A stretch of 64,000 bases of DNA from Herbaspirillum sp. 3R11 (GTDB lineage Bacteria > Pseudomonadota > Gammaproteobacteria > Burkholderiales > Burkholderiaceae_D): NCBI RefSeq assembly GCF_004563925.1, contig NZ_SPNJ01000001.1, positions 806,001 through 870,000 of the forward strand, given 5' to 3'. Shown here one piece after another: positions 26,284-34,875 of this stretch (position 1 is the stretch's first letter; each line of letters starts with the position of its first letter). A program made the translations under genes and the position numbers. Under the pieces are notes generated by a model. That model was given only the letters and a program-made list of their open reading frames with translations, did no database searches and was not told where the DNA came from.

Positions 26284-27809
26284 TCCGGAGAGTTTTGCCG
26301 CCGTTCGTTGCCCGGCGTCTTGGCGTAATAAGAACGCTTGTCTTCGTACATCAGCGCGTCCGCGCGTTGCACCGTGGCTTCCAGGCGTTCGCCGTGCTGG
26401 CTGGTGGCGCTGCCCATCGACAGGCTCAGCGGCGACCCGGAGTAATACTGGTTGTTGATGTCGATCAGGCTCTGGATGTTTTCCATCATGGCGACGGCGC
26501 CGCGTTCATCGGTGGCCGGCATCAGGATGGCGAATTCGTCGCCGCCGATGCGCGCTGCGTGGACAGGCCGGTCGGCCGCCTTGCCGAGCACTTCGCCGAT
26601 GCGGCGCAGCAGGGCGTCGCCGGCCGCGTGGCCAAGTTGATCGTTGACGTCCTTGAGACCGTTGAGGTCGGCCATGATGATACTGACCGGGAACGGTCCT
26701 TTGCGCTCCAGGCGATTCATTTCATCGACCATGAAGGCGCGGTTGTGCAGCTTGGTCAGCTCGTCGTGCTTGCCCAGGAATTCGAGATAGGCTTCGGCCT
26801 TCTTGCGCGCGGTAATGTCGGTCAGGGAGACCAGCACGAGATCCCAGTCCTGTTCGTGGCCGGGGAATACCGAGAACTGCAGATGCACGTGCAATTGTTC
26901 GCCATTGAGCGCGTAGTTCACCACTTCGCGCTGATGGAACAGATTACCGTGCCACAGCTCGCTCAGTTGCTCATTGAAATGCGGCCGCATGTCGTCGCGG
27001 AATACTTCGCTCAGACGCGAGAGCAGGGTCTGCTTGTCGGGCGCATGGAACATCGTCAGCGTTTGCTGGTTGACGTCGATGACGCGGATCTCCTGCATGC
27101 AGCGCTCGACGAACTCCGGATGCACATCGGTGAACACGCGGAAATCCTTGATGCCGATCTGGCGCAGGTCGCCGAACAGGCGCTTGACCGCGCTGAAGTC
27201 TTCCACCCACAGCGAAATCGGCGAGTACTCGAACAGCCCGCGCGCATAGTCTTCGCTGTGCGTCAGCTTGCGCCGTGCGGTTTCGCGTTCGGTGACGTTT
27301 TCCACCGCCAGCAGCACGCGTTCCCAGCTGTCTTCATAGCCGGGCAGGATGCGCGCGTTGAGCTGGATGTCGAGCCGCTTGCCGGACAGCGTGTAGTTGA
27401 CGCTATGGCTGGAGAATTCGTGTTTGCCTTCCCATACCTGCAGCAGCTCTTCGATATGCGTGTGCAGCATGTCGTCGCGGAATACCTTGCCGAGGTTGGT
27501 GATCAGATGGTCCAGATTATCGGCCTCGAACAGTTGCAGCGTCTTGCTGTTGACTTGCAGGACGCGGATGTTCAAGGTGCATTCGTGGACGCGCGCCAGG
27601 TCGGCTTGCAGATAGCTGCGCAAATCGGTGACGCCGGCTTCGCGCCAGGCATCGAGCAGTTTTTTGACGCCGCTGAAATCTTCCAGCCACATGGAGACGG
27701 GAGCCAGCTCAAACATCTCCGCATTGACAAGCCCGACGCCGTCGGTGGCGGCATTGTCGAGGGGGCTGCTTTGATTCTGCATAACGGTGAAGAAAGGTGG
27801 GTGACGCAT
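26280..27809 (-). CDS. Diguanylate cyclase with tandem PAS-like sensor domains
   Basis: A ~509-residue protein. Two PAS-like domains in tandem are clearly duplicates: both contain SxWLEDFS/SLWVEDFS, then ...FRDDM... and a closing LLAVENVTERE or LVSLTDITARKKAE. The C-terminal GGDEF domain (from ~345) has the intact signature GGDEF in ARIGGDEFAIL and the usual LTKLHNRAFM start, so c-di-GMP synthesis is expected. The allosteric RxxD I-site before GGDEF is absent (sequence ADRPVHAARI). No membrane segment, so sensing is cytoplasmic. The start at 27809 has an AAAGG site; 27782 is an alternative. Confidence 0.9.
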   Translation of the reverse strand: MRHPPFFTVMQNQSSPLDNAATDGVGLVNAEMFELAPVSMWLEDFSGVKKLLDAWREAGVTDLRSYLQADLARVHECTLNIRVLQVNSKTLQLFEADNLDHLITNLGKVFRDDMLHTHIEELLQVWEGKHEFSSHSVNYTLSGKRLDIQLNARILPGYEDSWERVLLAVENVTERETARRKLTHSEDYARGLFEYSPISLWVEDFSAVKRLFGDLRQIGIKDFRVFTDVHPEFVERCMQEIRVIDVNQQTLTMFHAPDKQTLLSRLSEVFRDDMRPHFNEQLSELWHGNLFHQREVVNYALNGEQLHVHLQFSVFPGHEQDWDLVLVSLTDITARKKAEAYLEFLGKHDELTKLHNRAFMVDEMNRLERKGPFPVSIIMADLNGLKDVNDQLGHAAGDALLRRIGEVLGKAADRPVHAARIGGDEFAILMPATDERGAVAMMENIQSLIDINNQYYSGSPLSLSMGSATSQHGERLEATVQRADALMYEDKRSYYAKTPGNERRQNSPE

Positions 27810-27915
27810 AAGTGTAATGCCTTTAATGCAATGCACCCACATCCTTCGAGGTCAATTTGCAGATTTTTTGATGAAAATTATGCAATTTTACAAAGCTGCT
27901 TGACGCGTGAAATTC

Positions 27916-28281
27916 CTACCGCGGCGCCAGCAATTGCGCCGCCATGTTGCGCAAACGACGGGCCGGCGCCGTCGCCAGGCGAACCAGGGATTCCCGCGAA
28001 AAGTAACGCGTCGGCGCGCTGGCGTAATGCAGCACCTCGGCCGTTCGCGTTGCATGCAGGCAAGTCCAGCCGCCGCGTTCGATCTGGTAGTACTGGCCTT
28101 CGTGGATGGTCGACAAGGTCCGCAGCACGGCGTCGGACAGCCATTCGGGCGACTCGCGCAAGCGGATGCTGCCGGCTTCCACCACCAGCACGGCATCGCG
28201 GCGGCTCCACAAGTAATAGCTTTGGCCGGTGCTGAGTTGGATCCGGGTCGGGGCGGTCTGAGGGCGGTCGGTTGTGCGCAT
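27916..28281 (-). CDS. DUF2917 family protein
   Basis: A 121-residue protein with an N-terminal half resembling DUF2917 (LSTGQSYYLWSRRDAVLVVEAGSIRLRE, residues ~16-43), a small beta-rich domain of unknown function that looks cupin-like in strand pattern. The rest contains YYQIERGGWTCLHATR and a basic C-terminus. It is divergent from a MocR-type regulator gene; I recall DUF2917 genes next to such PLP-binding regulators in other Burkholderiales. It may be a target of that regulator. Confidence 0.72.
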   Translation of the reverse strand: MRTTDRPQTAPTRIQLSTGQSYYLWSRRDAVLVVEAGSIRLRESPEWLSDAVLRTLSTIHEGQYYQIERGGWTCLHATRTAEVLHYASAPTRYFSRESLVRLATAPARRLRNMAAQLLAPR

Positions 28282-28387
28282 GATGTTTTCCCTTTTGGTT
28301 GGCGTAGGGATAGTCTAGGCAGTACCGGCCATGCGAAACAGGCACAGGCAATGCTCATGTGAATCGAAACAGCGGACATTTTTTTGA

Positions 28388-28407
28388 TCTGTTATCGTCT
28401 GTTTTCG
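28388..28407 (+). promoter_or_regulatory. Candidate MocR-type operator (direct repeat)
   Basis: Two adjacent 10-nt direct repeats, TCTGTTATCG and TCTGTTTTCG, differ at one position. They lie in the divergent region ~50 nt before the regulator ATG. MocR/GabR/PdxR proteins commonly bind direct repeats, so this is a plausible autoregulatory site. Confidence 0.4.
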
Positions 28408-28455
28408 ACTGCTCTGTATCTATCGCCGCTGCGGCGGAACGCTGAAGATTCACCC

Positions 28456-29964
28456 ATGAACATGCAACCACCTCCGCTCGCTCTCGCCGCTATTGCGGCC
28501 ACACCAGCACCCGCGCCAGTATCGCCATCTGCCTTGCCGATTTACCGGCGTCTGGCCGAGCACTATCTGTCGGCGATCCAGTCAGGCACGCTGGCGCCAG
28601 GAGATCGCATGCCGTCGGTGCGCGACCTGATGCGCCAGCATCATGTCAGCCTGTCGACCGCGCTGCAGACCTTGCGTCATCTGGAAGAGGGCGGCTGGCT
28701 GGAAGCGCGTCCGCGCTCCGGCTATTTCGTGCGCCAGCCGCGCCGCGCCACCATCCGCCCGGTCGGTGAGCCCAACATTCTGGCACCGCTGGACCCGGCG
28801 CAATATGTCGGCATTCATGAGCAGGTCTCCGATTTCATCGCGCGCCGGCAATTACAGGCGCCCACCATTGATCTGAGCGGCATGACTTGCGCGCCCGAGC
28901 TGTATGCGGTCGAAGCGCTCAAGAACGCCGCCATCCGCGCCTTGCGCGAGCAGCCCTCCTTGCTCACCAGCGCCATGCCGATCAATGGCAACGCCACGTT
29001 CCGCCAGGTGGTGGCGAGGCGGGCGCTCAACGCCGGCATTCGCATCGGCGCCGATGACGTGGTGGTTACGCACGGCTGCATCGAGGCGCTCAATCTGGCC
29101 TTGCGCGCAGTGGCGCAGGCGGGCGACACGATTGCGGTGGAGTCGCCGACTTATTTCGGCTTGCTGCAGACGCTGGAAAGCCTGGGCATGCGTGCGCTGG
29201 AGATTCCGACCAGTCCGCTGACCGGCATTTCGATCGAAGCGCTGGAACTGGCCATCCAGACTTACGGCAACATCAAGGCAGTCGTGGTGGTGCCGACGCT
29301 GCAGAATCCGCTCGGCTGCATCATGCCGGACAGCCACAAGGAGCGCCTGGTGGCGCTATGCGAACGCTGTGCGGTGCCGCTGATCGAAGACGACGCCTAC
29401 AGCGAACTGGCCGATGGCGATGTCGCGCCGAGTGCGGCCAAGGTGTGGGATCGCAGCGGCAATGTGATCTATTGCGCCTCGCTCAACAAGGTGCTGGCGC
29501 CGGGCATGCGGCTGGGCTGGATGACCAGCGGCAAATGGCATGAGCGGGTCAAGATGCTCAAGTTCGCCTATACCCGCGCCAACGAGGAATGGACTCAGAT
29601 CACCGCCGCCAACTACATGGGCTCACCGGCTTACGACCGGCACCTGCGACGTTTGCGCGGCAGCCTGAAGGAGCAGCGCGAGCAGATGGCCGAAGCGATC
29701 GCCGGCTACTTCCCGTCGGAAACGCGTCTGAGCGTGCCCAACGGCGGCGTCGGCCTGTGGGTGGAGTTGCCGCGCGGGCTGTCGTCCAAGGCGGTGTTCG
29801 CTGCTGCGCTCGATCAGGGCATCGGCGTATCGCCTGGCGTGATTTTCTCCAACTCCGATCGCTTCGATCACTACCTGCGCCTGTGCTGCGGCAAGCCGTT
29901 CACGCATGAACTGGATCAGGCCTTGCGCAAGCTGGGCGGGATCGTGGAGCGCATCCCGGGTTGA
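28456..29964 (+). CDS. MocR-type regulator: GntR winged helix fused to class I aminotransferase domain
   Basis: A 502-residue fusion. The N-terminal GntR-type winged helix (~residues 25-100, IYRRLAEHYLSAIQSGTLAPGDRMPSVRDLM split by the turn, then LSTALQTLRHLEEGGWLEARPRSGYFV) is joined to a fold-type I aminotransferase domain (~150-495). The PLP lysine is in CASLNKVLAPGMRLGW. Such proteins (PdxR, GabR, YdcR) sense PLP or amino compounds. The ATG at 28456 follows a weak ribosome site. The divergent DUF2917 gene is a likely target together with its own gene. Confidence 0.9.
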   Translation: MNMQPPPLALAAIAATPAPAPVSPSALPIYRRLAEHYLSAIQSGTLAPGDRMPSVRDLMRQHHVSLSTALQTLRHLEEGGWLEARPRSGYFVRQPRRATIRPVGEPNILAPLDPAQYVGIHEQVSDFIARRQLQAPTIDLSGMTCAPELYAVEALKNAAIRALREQPSLLTSAMPINGNATFRQVVARRALNAGIRIGADDVVVTHGCIEALNLALRAVAQAGDTIAVESPTYFGLLQTLESLGMRALEIPTSPLTGISIEALELAIQTYGNIKAVVVVPTLQNPLGCIMPDSHKERLVALCERCAVPLIEDDAYSELADGDVAPSAAKVWDRSGNVIYCASLNKVLAPGMRLGWMTSGKWHERVKMLKFAYTRANEEWTQITAANYMGSPAYDRHLRRLRGSLKEQREQMAEAIAGYFPSETRLSVPNGGVGLWVELPRGLSSKAVFAAALDQGIGVSPGVIFSNSDRFDHYLRLCCGKPFTHELDQALRKLGGIVERIPG

Positions 29965-29980
29965 AGTATGCCCTGAGGCT

Positions 29981-30024
29981 GCCGCCGGGAAAGCTCTCCC
30001 GTTGCGGCCGGAAAGCTTTTTTTT
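29981..30024 (+). terminator. Probable intrinsic terminator after the MocR gene
   Basis: GCCGCCGGGA and TCCCG-tt-GCGGC form a 10-bp stem with a 2-nt bulge and a 6-nt loop. An 8-nt T-run follows, but after an 8-nt spacer, so efficiency is uncertain. Confidence 0.55.
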
Positions 30025-30160
30025 GCTTCCCCGAGGAAAACTTGTAAGATTGCGTTCGATCCCTGCGACAAAGCACCACTGCCGACCGGCGTGCTGCGTT
30101 GATTTGCGCGTCGCTGCCGGACCAGCATTCCTCAATCAGAACAAGCTACAGGAACAGCAT

Positions 30161-31492
30161 ATGCAGTCTTTTTCTCAGGGCGGGGCGGACGCGGCGTCGT
30201 TACAACTGCTGCAGCAGGCGATCAGCTTTCACACGTCAGGCGACCTGGCCCGGGCCGAGCGTATCTACCGCGAAGTGCTGGCGCAGGATCCGGTCCATCC
30301 GATTGCGCTGCATTACCTCGGCATTTTCTTGCATCAGAACGGCCAGCATGACGAAGGCGTGCAGAGCATCCGCCTGTCGTGCGCGCTGCAGCCGGACAAC
30401 GCGGCCTGGCACAACGATCTCGGCAACGTGCTGTTCGCGCTGCGCGAGTTCGAAGAAGCCTCCGAAGCCTATCAGGCCTCGCTCGACGCCGATCCGCACG
30501 ATCACGTGGTGTGGAACAATCTCGGTTCATCCCAACTGCAGCACAACGACAGCGAAGGCGCGATCGCGTCCTTCAAGCAAGCCGTCGCTTTGTCGCCAGA
30601 GTTCGGTCCGGCGCTGATCCACCTCGGCAATATCTACGATGCAGCCGGTGACAAGATGACCAGTTCTCACTACCAGTGCCGTGCCTTCGTGTTGCCGCCG
30701 TTGGAAGAAAAGTCGAAGGAGATGCTGGGCATTTCCTTTTACTTCCTGGGCCGCCTGCAAGAGGCCGCCGATATCTATCGAGACTGGATGGAAGACGAGC
30801 CCGACAATCCGATTGCCGCGCACATGTACGCCGCCTGCTCGCAGATCGAAGTGCCTGGTCGGGCGTCGGACAGCTACCTGGAAAAACACTTCGACCGTTA
30901 TGCCGAGACCTTCAACGCCAACCTGGTCGGCAGCCTGGGCTATCGCGGTCCGCAACTGATGGCGCAGGGGCTGGACATCATCGGCGCCGCCGGCAAGCAA
31001 TACGACGTGCTCGACCTCGGTTGCGGCACCGGCTTGTGCGCGCCCATTGTGGCCGCCCATGCGCGCTCGCTGACCGGCGTCGACCTGTCCGGCAAAATGC
31101 TCGACCAGGCGCGTGCACGCGGCGGCTACGACCGGCTGATCAAGCAGGAAATCACTGACTTCATGGCGGCAGAACCGCAGGCGTTCGACCTCGTTCTGGC
31201 AGCTGACACGATGATTTATTTCGGCGGTCTGGACAAGGTGTTCCACGCCGTGGCGACCGCATTGAGGAGCGCCGGCCATTTCATGTTCACAGTGGAGGCC
31301 GTTACGCAGGAAGCCGGTCAGGTAGACGGTTTTCAATTGCATCCGAGCGGGCGCTATCGCCACGGCACCGACTATGTCATGCGTTGCCTGGCGGATGCCG
31401 GGCTCAGTCTGGTCAGCATGACTGAGGCGACACTGCGTGAAGAAATTCGCCAGCCGGTCAAAGGCATGCTGGTGGTGGCGAAAAAGACTTAA
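30161..31492 (+). CDS. TPR-repeat protein fused to a class I methyltransferase
   Basis: A 443-residue protein. Residues ~1-235 are tetratricopeptide repeats (units such as ALHYLGIFLHQNGQHDEGVQ and VVWNNLGSSQLQHNDSEGAI). From ~270 onward there is a SAM-dependent methyltransferase: motif I VLDLGCGTGLCAPI, then LTGVDLSGKMLDQAR and FDLVLAADTMIYFGG. It corresponds to predicted TPR-containing methyltransferases (COG4976 type). The TPR part would bind the protein or glycan substrate; the target is unknown. It stands alone between a regulator and a convergent kinase gene. Confidence 0.88.
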   Translation: MQSFSQGGADAASLQLLQQAISFHTSGDLARAERIYREVLAQDPVHPIALHYLGIFLHQNGQHDEGVQSIRLSCALQPDNAAWHNDLGNVLFALREFEEASEAYQASLDADPHDHVVWNNLGSSQLQHNDSEGAIASFKQAVALSPEFGPALIHLGNIYDAAGDKMTSSHYQCRAFVLPPLEEKSKEMLGISFYFLGRLQEAADIYRDWMEDEPDNPIAAHMYAACSQIEVPGRASDSYLEKHFDRYAETFNANLVGSLGYRGPQLMAQGLDIIGAAGKQYDVLDLGCGTGLCAPIVAAHARSLTGVDLSGKMLDQARARGGYDRLIKQEITDFMAAEPQAFDLVLAADTMIYFGGLDKVFHAVATALRSAGHFMFTVEAVTQEAGQVDGFQLHPSGRYRHGTDYVMRCLADAGLSLVSMTEATLREEIRQPVKGMLVVAKKT

Positions 31493-31515
31493 CGTCGATT
31501 GCAGAACGGCGGAAG

Positions 31516-31553
31516 AAAAAAGAGCGACGGGCATCCGCCCGGTCGCTCTTTTT
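31516..31553. terminator. Bidirectional intrinsic terminator
   Basis: A stem of A5-GAGCGAC-GGGC pairs with GCCC-g-GTCGCTC-T5 (one bulged G, 4-nt loop). It lies between the convergent methyltransferase and kinase genes. Confidence 0.88.
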
Positions 31554-31581
31554 CATTTCCCGCTGTTCAGGTACGAGCAGA

Positions 31582-32505
31582 TCAGTTCAGACGGCCCAAT
31601 ACCTCGCGCACTTGTTCCGCAGTCGGGATCGGCGCAACAGCGCCGTAGCCGGTGGTGGAAATCGCCGCCGCCACATTGGCGTAGCGCGCCGCTTCGAACG
31701 GATCCTTGCCGTCGACCAGTTGCGCAATGAAGGCGCCGCCGAAGCAGTCGCCGGCCCCGGTGGCGTCGATGGCGGCAACTGTGTGCGGGGCCACCATGCG
31801 GCGCTCAGTCGGCGTTGCCACGTAGCAGCCTTCCTGACCGAGTTTGAAGGCGACCAGTTTGACGCCGTAAGCCAGCAGCTTGTCGACGATGGCGTCGCGG
31901 TCTTCAAGGCCGGTGAGGGCGCTGACGTCTTCCCAGCTCGGCAGGCAGATGTCGCACAAGGAGAAGGCCTCGGCCATTTTGGCGCGGGCGCGCTCCAGCG
32001 GCCACAGCCGCAGTCGCAGATTGGTGTCGAGCGAGGTCAGCGTGCCGTTCTTGCGTGCATGCGCCATCGCAGCCAGGCCCGCATCGCAGGCGCTTTCGCT
32101 GATGGCCAGGCTGATGCCGGACAGGTGCAGCACCTTGGCGTCGGCGATGGCTTGCAGCGGGAGTTGTGCCGAGGTGTAGCGGCTGGCGGCGGAGCTCGAG
32201 CGAAGGTACGTGAAGTGATGGCCGGCATCGTCATGCGTGACGAAGTACACGCCCGACGGTGCATCCTGCACCACGCTGACATGCGCATCGTCGACGCGCT
32301 CGGCTTTCCACAAGGCCTGCAGGCTCTTGCCGAAATGGTCGTCGCCGACCGCACTGACGTAAGCGGTATCGGCACCCTGGCGCGCCGCAGCGATGCAGAA
32401 GTTGGAGGTGTCGCCGCCGAAGCCTTCCAGGTAATAGCGCGGGTCGTCGATGCTCTGGTTGAATTCCACCATCGCTTCGCCATAGGCGAGGATTTTCTTG
32501 CTCAT
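31582..32505 (-). CDS. kdgK: PfkB family sugar kinase, 2-keto-3-deoxygluconate kinase-like
   Basis: A 307-residue ribokinase-fold enzyme. The N-terminal PfkB signature contains GGDTSN (residues 30-35), and the C-terminal motif DATGAGDCFGGAF carries the catalytic base Asp253. Features such as YLRSSSAASRYT and the overall sequence fit KdgK, which phosphorylates 2-keto-3-deoxygluconate to KDPG for the Entner-Doudoroff pathway. It is the last gene of a minus-strand pair with a PLP-dependent deaminase that could generate this substrate from D-glucosaminate. A different keto-sugar acid remains possible. Confidence 0.85.
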   Translation of the reverse strand: MSKKILAYGEAMVEFNQSIDDPRYYLEGFGGDTSNFCIAAARQGADTAYVSAVGDDHFGKSLQALWKAERVDDAHVSVVQDAPSGVYFVTHDDAGHHFTYLRSSSAASRYTSAQLPLQAIADAKVLHLSGISLAISESACDAGLAAMAHARKNGTLTSLDTNLRLRLWPLERARAKMAEAFSLCDICLPSWEDVSALTGLEDRDAIVDKLLAYGVKLVAFKLGQEGCYVATPTERRMVAPHTVAAIDATGAGDCFGGAFIAQLVDGKDPFEAARYANVAAAISTTGYGAVAPIPTAEQVREVLGRLN

Positions 32506-32526
32506 GATGTCAAAGTAATAGAAAAC

Positions 32527-33822
32527 TCAGAAGAAGGTCTGGACGATGTCGAGAACGTTGAATTTGGCGTCCAGCACCGGCAGATGGCGCCACTTGTCGA
32601 ACGTCAGGCAAGGGTGCGAAATGTCGAAGGCGATCATGTCGCCCACGCGGATGTCGTCGCCCGGCGCAATCTTGAGATAGGCATGTTGATCCATCATGCC
32701 GGTGACTTCCCAATGCGACGGCGTATCAACGGGCGCGGCATCCTGGCCCGGACGGAAACGCTTGACCGGCAGCGGAAGGCCGGCGTCGAAGGCGGCGTCG
32801 CGTTTGCCCAGCGCAATGATGGCCTTGTCGGCTTCCGGGATCGATTGCACGTAGGCCCATAATTGCAGCGCCGGCAGCAGTTCGCTGCGCATCTTGCGTG
32901 CGACCGGATTGCGGGTCTGGATCTGTTCCTGCGCGGCGCGATAGACGCCGACGTCATGCGTGAGGTAACAGCCGGGGCGCAGCACCACATCCAGCGGCAC
33001 GCCGATGTCGGCGCCGGCGAATTCTTCGGCAACCACGTCGTACCAGGCTGAACCTGCGCCAGTCAACACAGCGGGCTTTTGTGCCGTGCGGTGGCTCAGG
33101 TAGCCCTGCTGCGCCAGGTCCTTGGCGCATTGCACCGCGCGTTGCAGGAACAGGCGGATATCGGCTTCTTCTTTCAGCACGCCTTCATACACTTCAATAC
33201 CGGACAGCGCGATGCTGCCTTCCCAGCGCTTGACGGCTGCCAGTACGGTAGCCTGTTGTTCGTTGTCGCGCACACCGGTGCGGCCGCCCACCGGACCCAG
33301 CTCCAACAGGACGTTGAGGGTTTGTTTCTTTTCCGAGAAGAAGCGGCCGAGCTGATCGACCAGTTCGGCGGAATCGACCAGGCAAAAGAATTCGAACGAA
33401 GGATCTTCCAGCAGGCGCGAGACGATCTGCATGTTCTGTTTGCCGACCAGTTGATTGGCCATCAGCACGCGGCGCACGCCATGGTGATAGGCGACATTGG
33501 TTTGATGCGCGGTGGCCAGCGTGATGCCCCAGGCGCCGGTGGCGAGCTGGCGCGCAAACAGTTTCGGCGCCATGGTGGTCTTGCCGTGCGGCGCCAGTTT
33601 GACGCCGTATTCGGTGACGAAACGCTGCATCCAGTCGAGGTTGTGCGTCAGGCGTTCTTCATACAGCACGGCGGTCGGCAGACTCAGGTCTTCCTTGAGG
33701 AGATTCCAGGGTAGGGTGTCGGCGGCGTCAGGCGCCAGCGGGGCGTTCAGCGTACCGATTCCCTTGTTGAGCGGGTCAATAATGCCACTTTGCCATTCTT
33801 TCTGGTAGTTTGTATCACTCAT
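32527..33822 (-). CDS. D-serine dehydratase-like PLP-dependent amino acid deaminase
   Basis: A 431-residue fold-type III (alanine racemase-like) enzyme related to D-serine/D-threonine dehydratases of the DSD1 group. The PLP lysine is K81 in LAPHGKTTMAP. Near the C-terminus SHPC (H403, C405) matches the His-x-Cys zinc site of this group. The reaction would be elimination of water and ammonia from a D-configured beta-hydroxy amino acid to a 2-keto acid. Next to a KDG-type kinase, D-glucosaminate is an attractive substrate. The start at 33822 has GAGGAGA eight bases upstream. Confidence 0.85.
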   Translation of the reverse strand: MSDTNYQKEWQSGIIDPLNKGIGTLNAPLAPDAADTLPWNLLKEDLSLPTAVLYEERLTHNLDWMQRFVTEYGVKLAPHGKTTMAPKLFARQLATGAWGITLATAHQTNVAYHHGVRRVLMANQLVGKQNMQIVSRLLEDPSFEFFCLVDSAELVDQLGRFFSEKKQTLNVLLELGPVGGRTGVRDNEQQATVLAAVKRWEGSIALSGIEVYEGVLKEEADIRLFLQRAVQCAKDLAQQGYLSHRTAQKPAVLTGAGSAWYDVVAEEFAGADIGVPLDVVLRPGCYLTHDVGVYRAAQEQIQTRNPVARKMRSELLPALQLWAYVQSIPEADKAIIALGKRDAAFDAGLPLPVKRFRPGQDAAPVDTPSHWEVTGMMDQHAYLKIAPGDDIRVGDMIAFDISHPCLTFDKWRHLPVLDAKFNVLDIVQTFF

Positions 33823-33858
33823 CTTGAATTTCTCCTCAAAAATTTGATTTGACGTAAT

Positions 33859-33879
33859 CATAGTCCTGAATTTACTATG
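33859..33879. promoter_or_regulatory. Candidate RpiR operator 1 (inverted repeat)
   Basis: CATAGT (33859-33864) and ACTATG (33874-33879) form a perfect 6-bp inverted repeat with a 9-nt spacer. It lies between the divergent deaminase and RpiR regulator genes, 36 nt from the deaminase start. Confidence 0.5.
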
Positions 33880-33887
33880 TTGGAAGT

Positions 33888-33904
33888 GTGTTATAAACTA
33901 ACAC
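33888..33904. promoter_or_regulatory. Candidate RpiR operator 2 (inverted repeat)
   Basis: GTGTT and AACAC form a 5-bp perfect inverted repeat with a 7-nt spacer, 8 nt from operator 1 in the same AT-rich divergent region. Confidence 0.4.
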
Positions 33905-33992
33905 GAAAAAATTATGATGCACCTGACGGCAAGTTTTTAACAGCGTTTCCGCTCAGGATCTCATTCACAATTCGAGACTTCATTCCACAGCC

Positions 33993-34874
33993 ATGGCACA
34001 AGCTTTCGACATCGTTTCACGCATTACCGAGCGCAGCGGCCAGTTGCGCCTGGCGGAGCAAAAGGTCGCCGAGGCGATCTTGACCGATTTGTCCTTCGCC
34101 GCCAGCGCCAGCATCGGCGAACTTGCGTTGAAGGCCGGTGTCAGTCTGGCGAGCGTGACGCGATTTGCCAAGGCCATGGGCTGCCGCGACGTGCGCGAAT
34201 TCAAGTTCATGCTGGCGCAGGCCGTGGCGGTCGGGCAACGCTTCTTCGATGGCGTCAAAACCATTCCGTCCGGACAACCTCCCGAACTGATCGACGTCGT
34301 CTACAACGACATTCACGCGGTACTGGAAGTCAATCGTGCGCTGATCAACGCCGACGCTCTGGCGGGTGCAGCTGAATTGCTGCGTGACGCGCGCATGATT
34401 TATTCATTCGGCATGGGCGGCGGTTCCACCATGATGTCCGACGAAGCGCGCTACCGCCTGGTGCGACTGGGTCGCCCGGTGGCGACTTACCATGATGCCT
34501 TGTTGCAGCGCATGGTGGCCGCGACACTGGACAAGAACGATGTGCTGCTGGTGTTTTCGACCACGGGCAACGTGCCGGAGTTGCTGACCAATTGCGAAGT
34601 CGCCAAGGAATACGGCGTCAAGATGATCGGCATTACTGCGCTCGGCTCGCCGCTGGCCGGCATGGTCGATGTGCTGCTGCCGATCAAGGCGCTGGAAACC
34701 GATTTCATTTTCAAACCATCGTCGTCGCGCTACGCCATGATGATGGTGCTGGACATGCTGGTGCTGGAACTGGCCCTGCTGCAGAAGGATCGCAGCCAGG
34801 AACAGCTGCGGCGCCTGAAGTATGTGCTCGACATGCATCGCGGCGGCGGCGACCGTCAGCCGCTGGGAGACTGA
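33993..34874 (+). CDS. MurR/RpiR family transcriptional regulator
   Basis: A 293-residue regulator with an N-terminal RpiR helix-turn-helix (residues ~1-80, SIGELALKAGVSLASVTRFAKAMGC) and a C-terminal SIS sugar-phosphate-binding domain (~125-260, with YSFGMGGGSTMMSDEARYRL and LLVFSTTGNVPELL). Members sense amino-sugar phosphates or KDPG (as HexR does). Being divergent from the deaminase-kinase pair and upstream of the deacylase-RidA-permease genes, it probably controls both, using a phosphorylated pathway intermediate. Its stop is one base before the deacylase start. Confidence 0.9.
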   Translation: MAQAFDIVSRITERSGQLRLAEQKVAEAILTDLSFAASASIGELALKAGVSLASVTRFAKAMGCRDVREFKFMLAQAVAVGQRFFDGVKTIPSGQPPELIDVVYNDIHAVLEVNRALINADALAGAAELLRDARMIYSFGMGGGSTMMSDEARYRLVRLGRPVATYHDALLQRMVAATLDKNDVLLVFSTTGNVPELLTNCEVAKEYGVKMIGITALGSPLAGMVDVLLPIKALETDFIFKPSSSRYAMMMVLDMLVLELALLQKDRSQEQLRRLKYVLDMHRGGGDRQPLGD

Positions 34875-34875
34875 T

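Noticed and set aside
26295..28235. 646-residue plus-strand frame
   Set aside because: Antisense of the diguanylate cyclase; no recognisable domain.
32527..33861. Longer start of the deaminase (MITSNQIFEEKFK...)
   Set aside because: The extra residues lie upstream of the GAGGAGA ribosome site that fits the ATG at 33822.
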